In this document: piece by piece, positions 61,469 to 64,000 of the stretch
Numbering within the stretch: the first letter of the stretch is position 1
Layout: each line of letters opens with the position of its first letter
Assembly (NCBI RefSeq): GCF_031846245.1
Contig: NZ_JAVRIC010000005.1
Coordinates: forward strand, 124,001-188,000
Length of the DNA: 64,000 nt
Direction: 5' to 3'
Origin: Banduia mediterranea
GTDB taxonomy: Bacteria > Pseudomonadota > Gammaproteobacteria > Nevskiales > Nevskiaceae
The notes under the pieces: model-generated
The model's input: only the letters and a program-made list of their open reading frames with translations
Told to the model about the DNA's origin: nothing
Databases searched by the model: none
Made by a program: the position numbers and the translations under genes

Positions 61469-61627
61469 CGCGCAAAGACGCGAAGACGCCAAGGAAAGGC
61501 AAAAGCCTGCTTTTGATCTAACGGCCATGCCGCGAGCGGTGCTCCCTCTCTCGCAAGCGGGCGAGGGTAGGTCGGTATCACGCCGCGCGTGATTCAGGTT
61601 AACGGCCGTTCTTCACGTCTTTGTGCG
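61469..61627. repeat. Dispersed repeat copy C inside a pair of inverted repeats
   Basis: From 61523 the sequence GGCCATGCCGCGAGCGG matches the palindromic family at 7572 and 14706, but its second half is replaced by the extension module TCGCAAGCGGGCGAGGG and on to about 61601, which matches the copy near 14772-14829. CGCGCAAAGACGCGAAG (61469-61485) and CTTCACGTCTTTGTGCG (61611-61627) are near-perfect inverted repeats (15 of 17) around it. Confidence 0.65.
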
Positions 61628-61728
61628 AGGCCAATAGCCTTTTCAGGCTTCCAGTTGCTCCGAAACCTCCAGCCACTGTTCGGATCTATGCCGTTTCGAG
61701 TGGGAGGCGCAGTTGTTGCTGCGATTGA

Positions 61729-61796
61729 GCCGTCGGCGGGTGTCAAGGTCGGCCGCAGGCCGCCCGAAGGGCTCGACCTTGATGCCCGCCGACGGC
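61729..61796. repeat. Large hairpin with 23-bp arms
   Basis: Arm 61729-61751 and arm 61774-61796 pair along all 23 positions, two of them G-T, leaving a 22-nt loop (GCCGCAGGCCGCCCGAAGGG plus CT) that can itself fold. A second palindrome, GCTTGTC-G-GACAAGC, is at 61816-61830, and GCCGGCAA (61839-61846) pairs with TTTGCCGGC ending at 61871. A dense run of hairpins with no gene. Confidence 0.7.
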
Positions 61797-61872
61797 GAAG
61801 CAATCCTACGGAAAGGCTTGTCGGACAAGCAGTTTTGGCCGGCAAGCCTCGGTGAAAAGCCGTTTGCCGGCT

Positions 61873-62170
61873 GTGCGAGAGCAAACGCCCTCACGGTGTC
61901 CCCCCGCGTCAGAATAGTTGTCGGTGTGCCAAGAAGGAGGAGAGGTGAAGGTCTCTCCGACATGCTGTACCAGCGATGAGGGTAGGCCCCTCGATGTCGC
62001 CGATCAGGCGGAGGCATCAAACCACCATGAGCTGCGGTCATTAAGAGTGATTGTGGTGAGCGTCATTGGAAAAGGCGGGAATCATTCCGTCAGGAGAGCC
62101 TGAGGGGGAAGATCCCTTGGGCTACTCGACTCTCGATTGGAAAACCACGGAGAGAGGGCGACAGGAATTA
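61873..62170 (+). ncRNA. Candidate structured RNA leader of the IS3-type element
   Basis: About 300 nt with no gene between GTGCGA (61873) and orfA. Foldable units: GTG-c-GAG (61873-) with CTCAC; ACCAC (near 62010) with GTGGT (near 62053); CGGGAAT with ATTCCG (near 62077); AGCC..GGGCT enclosing AGGG..CCCT (62097-62122); CTCTC with GAGAG (near 62130-62155). GTGCG is the usual first pentanucleotide of group II introns (GUGYG). Identity as an RNA is a hypothesis from structure and length only. Confidence 0.3.
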
Positions 62171-62173
62171 GAC

Positions 62174-62635
62174 ATGGCTCGATATGGACAAGGATTCAAG
62201 GACAGAGCAGTTGCGCGGTTGCTACCGCCCGAGAGTGCAGACGTGAAGGTTGTGGCCGCTGAGGTGGGCGTGTCGGCGGACACTTTGGAACGATGGAGGT
62301 CGGAAGCTTTGGCGTCCGGGAAGAAGAGCGGTGGCTGGACGGCTGTGGCTCGCTTTGAATCGGTGCTGGCGACGGCAGCGATGAGCGAGGCGCAGAAGGC
62401 GGCGTGGTGTCGCGAGAAGGGCTTGTTTCCCAGCGAGCTGGAAGGCTGGCGCAAGTCGGCGACGCAGGCGCTGGCACAGCCTGCGGAGCGCAGCGAGCCC
62501 AAGGCCGAGAGGCGCCGGATCGGCGAGCTGGAGCGCGAGCTGCGGCGCAAGGACAGGGCGCTGGCGGAAGCGGCGGCGCTGCTGGTGCTGTCAAAAAAAG
62601 TCGAGGCGCTCTACCGCAGGGGCGCGGACGAATGA
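62174..62635 (+). CDS. IS3-family transposase OrfA
   Basis: 153 aa. Starts MARYGQGFKDRAVARLLPPE; AGGA precedes ATG 62174. Helix-turn-helix part ADVKVVAAEVGVSADTLERWRS, a second one around CREKGLFPSELEGWRK, then a charged coiled region ending RRKDRALAEAAALLVLSKKV, the leucine-zipper-like tail that pairs with OrfB. The stop overlaps the orfB start (ATGA). An in-frame ATG at 62066 would add 36 residues without ribosome site and is rejected. DNA-binding subunit of the transposase. Confidence 0.85.
   Translation: MARYGQGFKDRAVARLLPPESADVKVVAAEVGVSADTLERWRSEALASGKKSGGWTAVARFESVLATAAMSEAQKAAWCREKGLFPSELEGWRKSATQALAQPAERSEPKAERRRIGELERELRRKDRALAEAAALLVLSKKVEALYRRGADE
62593..62600 (+). other. Programmed -1 frameshift signal (seven A then G)
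   Basis: AAAAAAAG lies in the 0 frame as A-AAA-AAA-G, the slippery phase, near the end of orfA. The -1 frame is open from there into orfB with no stop, so an OrfAB fusion could be made, as known for IS3 elements. Confidence 0.65.
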
Positions 62636-62925
62636 TCCGCGTGGAAGAGCGTCGCGAAATGACCCTGGACATCGAACAGGCACAGGCGGCGGGTGCGCGG
62701 CTGCATCGTGCCTGCGAGATCGTCGGCATCGACCTGCGCACGCTGCAGCGCTGGAAGGCCGCCGATGGCCTGCTGCACGGTGATCGCCGTCCGCAGGCCA
62801 AGCGGCCGACGCCGGCGCACGCCCTCAGCAAGCAGGAGCGGATGCAGATCGTGGCCGTGGCCAACGAGCCGCGCTTTGCGGCGCTGCCGCCGGCGCGGAT
62901 CGTGCCGATGCTCGCTGACGAAGGC
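62632..62925 (+). pseudogene. IS3-family OrfB, 5' fragment (98 codons)
   Basis: Begins ATG 62632 inside orfA's stop region. The residues MTLDIEQAQAAGARLHRACE, GIDLRTLQRWKAADG, ARRxQAKRPTPAHALSKQER and FAALPPARIVPMLADEG are the N-terminal helix-turn-helix part of OrfB. The catalytic DDE core that should follow is missing: after DEG the frame runs into foreign sequence and a stop. A transposase in this state cannot act. Confidence 0.85.
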
Positions 62926-63365
62926 GCTACCTGCTGCGCACCAATCTCACCGGCACTGATCCGGCCCAGCTGTGGCGCTACTACATCCAGCTGACCCAAG
63001 TCGAAGAAGCCTTCAAAAACCTGAAAGGCGATTTATCGATCCGCCCGATCTACCACCAAGCGCAAGCGCGTATCGAAGCGCATGTCTTTATCGCGTTCCT
63101 GGCCTACTGTCTGCATGTCACGCTGGCGCAGCAACTCAAACCGCATGCCCCCGGCCTGACGCCGCGCAGCGTACTCGACAAATTCGCCGCCGTGCAGATG
63201 CTCGATGTCGAAATCCCGACCACCGACGGGCGCACCCTTACGCTGACTCGCCACACCGAGCCCGAAACCGAACTCCAGTTGCTGCTGGAGCGCCTGCGGC
63301 TCGAACTGCCTGCGCAACCCCCACCCAAAATCACCGCCGCGCAAGCTGAATCCGCCGCCGTGTAG
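62925..63365 (+). pseudogene. DDE transposase, C-terminal fragment (IS1634/IS4-like)
   Basis: Open in one frame without a start, from about CGC at 62925 to TAG 63363-63365: RYLLRTNLTGTDPAQLWRYY, then QLTQVEEAFKNLKGDLSIRP, YHQAQARIEAHVFIAFLAYC and LELPAQPPPKITAAQAESAA. VEEAFKNLKGDLSIRP carries the family's catalytic Glu. IS1634-type naming is from memory of that motif. It is joined to the IS3 fragment within a few shared bases (GAAGGC/GGCGC). Confidence 0.85.
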
Positions 63366-63453
63366 TGTAGACCTTTGGCGGTGCCGCTTATATGGATCAA
63401 TGGGTTGGCGCGCTCAATGTCGCGAATCCGCTAAGTTGGGCTAGCGTAACCCC

Positions 63454-64000
63454 TCAACGCAGGAAGTCGCTAAGCTCGCTCCATTCCGGCCATTCGGGCG
63501 TCCCGAGCAGGCGTCCGCCTTCGAGATATGCAACCACTCGATAAGCCGCCCGCGCCGAGCTGTTGTCATAGGCAAAACCTTCGTGCGCAAGCTTCAGAGC
63601 ATCCGCGAGCAGCGACCACACACGAGCGTAGCGCTCCCGCTGTTTGTCGAGCGGTACGTCATGACCGCCATGTTTGACGCGCGCCTCGACGCGTCGCATC
63701 GACAATGCCAGCGGTACGAGCATGACGTGTGCGGTAACGTGGTAGCCGGCAGTCCTCGCATCACGAATGAGGTCGAGCTTCGAGGGGTGGCTGAACACCG
63801 TCTCGGCGATGAACGATCGCCCCTGTGCAATCATCGACGCTCGTCTTTCTTCTGCGAGCTTGGCCGCTTCGTAGGACCGGTCCCGGCTCGATCCCGGCCA
63901 CTGCTCTCGCGCGATGACATCCGCGTTGATGAACGGCAGATGCGTGACCGGTCTAAGTATGTGCTCGTAGAACGTCGTCTTGCCGCTGCCATTCGGTCCA
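63454..64000 (-). CDS. Zeta-toxin-like AAA ATPase, N-terminus outside the window
   Basis: About 181 codons visible. The upstream end reads GPNGSGKTTFYEHILRPVTH, a Walker A P-loop; then PFINADVIAREQWPG and RRASMIAQGRSFIAETVFSH, and AYRVVAYLEGGRLLGTPEWP near the end. This is the pattern of small P-loop kinases of the COG4185/zeta-toxin group, which in plasmid and chromosome modules phosphorylate UDP-N-acetylglucosamine; a toxin role here is only inferred. The start lies beyond position 64000, so an antitoxin partner cannot be checked. 88 bp separate it from the transposase fragment. Confidence 0.8.
   Translation of the reverse strand, partial: GPNGSGKTTFYEHILRPVTHLPFINADVIAREQWPGSSRDRSYEAAKLAEERRASMIAQGRSFIAETVFSHPSKLDLIRDARTAGYHVTAHVMLVPLALSMRRVEARVKHGGHDVPLDKQRERYARVWSLLADALKLAHEGFAYDNSSARAAYRVVAYLEGGRLLGTPEWPEWSELSDFLR

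Larger units (their letters stand above)
61872..62925 (+). mobile_element. IS3-type insertion element, 3' end lost
   Basis: Left end taken at TGTGCGAG (61872), which has the 5'-TG typical of IS3 termini. It contains about 300 bp of leader, orfA (62174-62635) and the first 294 bp of orfB, then stops abruptly at about 62925, where the sequence passes into another transposase gene. The right terminal inverted repeat is therefore absent. Flanking target duplications cannot be tested. Confidence 0.7.

Noticed and set aside
61729-61871. Integron attC site
   Set aside because: Hairpins are present, but the flanking core sites (GTTRRRY and RYYYAAC) could not be found, and no integrase is in the window.
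1-64000. CRISPR array
   Set aside because: No set of regularly spaced direct repeats with unique spacers; the only tandem arrays are the 9-bp and 16-bp repeats.
1-64000. tRNA or rRNA genes
   Set aside because: No cloverleaf with a GGTTCRANYCC T-arm or conserved rRNA stretch was noticed by eye; a tRNAscan run would settle it.

Overview
The window reads as about 64 kb of a chromosome from a GC-rich gammaproteobacterium. The marker genes (opgG, rnt, pldA, prlC, Mpl ligase, pmbA, a short-lid adenylate kinase, a TonB-dependent receptor with a typical EIVVTAQKR-type plug start) suggest the Nevskiales/Xanthomonadales neighbourhood. That placement is inferred from protein character; no database was searched. 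Most of the window is dense housekeeping sequence with short operons whose genes overlap by 4 bp (ATGA or GTGA).

Layout. 1-4.6 kb: leftward rnt, a royal-jelly-type beta-propeller gene and opgG (cut by the window edge), divergent from argG. 4.7-14.7 kb: outer-membrane phospholipase A, a Kef-type antiporter, apt, a SET-domain methyltransferase, an exported hydrolase, a hexose-6-phosphate mutarotase, a glycine-zipper lipoprotein, an M61 peptidase and an outer-membrane-like protein. 15.1-28 kb: glutathione peroxidase, fbp, an SH3 protein, an HD hydrolase, xthA, a lone GspE-type ATPase, a three-gene envelope operon, a GltB-like FMN enzyme and prlC. 28.2-38.7 kb: a flavoprotein, a GIDE/EF-hand membrane protein with LemA, hydrolase-carbonic anhydrase-gpmA, a patatin, an orphan HExxH protein, an exported SurE, and a membrane acyltransferase divergent from a LytTR regulator. 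39-41.6 kb: a TonB-dependent receptor. 53-59 kb: ppa, adk, rnd, mpl and pmbA.

Accessory DNA lies in two places. At about 41.6-49.2 kb is a complete type I restriction-modification operon (hsdR, hsdM, hsdS) with a Phd/ParE-type toxin-antitoxin pair between hsdR and hsdM. At about 61.4-64 kb is a mosaic: dispersed palindromic repeats, large hairpins, the 5' part of an IS3-type element with an unusually long (about 300 nt) structured-looking non-coding leader, a joint to the 3' end of an unrelated transposase gene, and a zeta-toxin-like ATPase cut by the right edge.

The best leads for something new are the structured leader of the IS3-type element (it starts GTGCG directly after a hairpin, a combination reminiscent of group II introns), the toxin-antitoxin pair inside the restriction operon, the LytTR/acyltransferase pair with a 21-bp-phased direct repeat, the LemA-GIDE/EF-hand pair, and a ROK kinase that has lost the family's zinc cysteines. 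Dispersed palindromes at 7.6, 14.7 and 61.5 kb form a small repeat family. No tRNA, rRNA or CRISPR array was seen.
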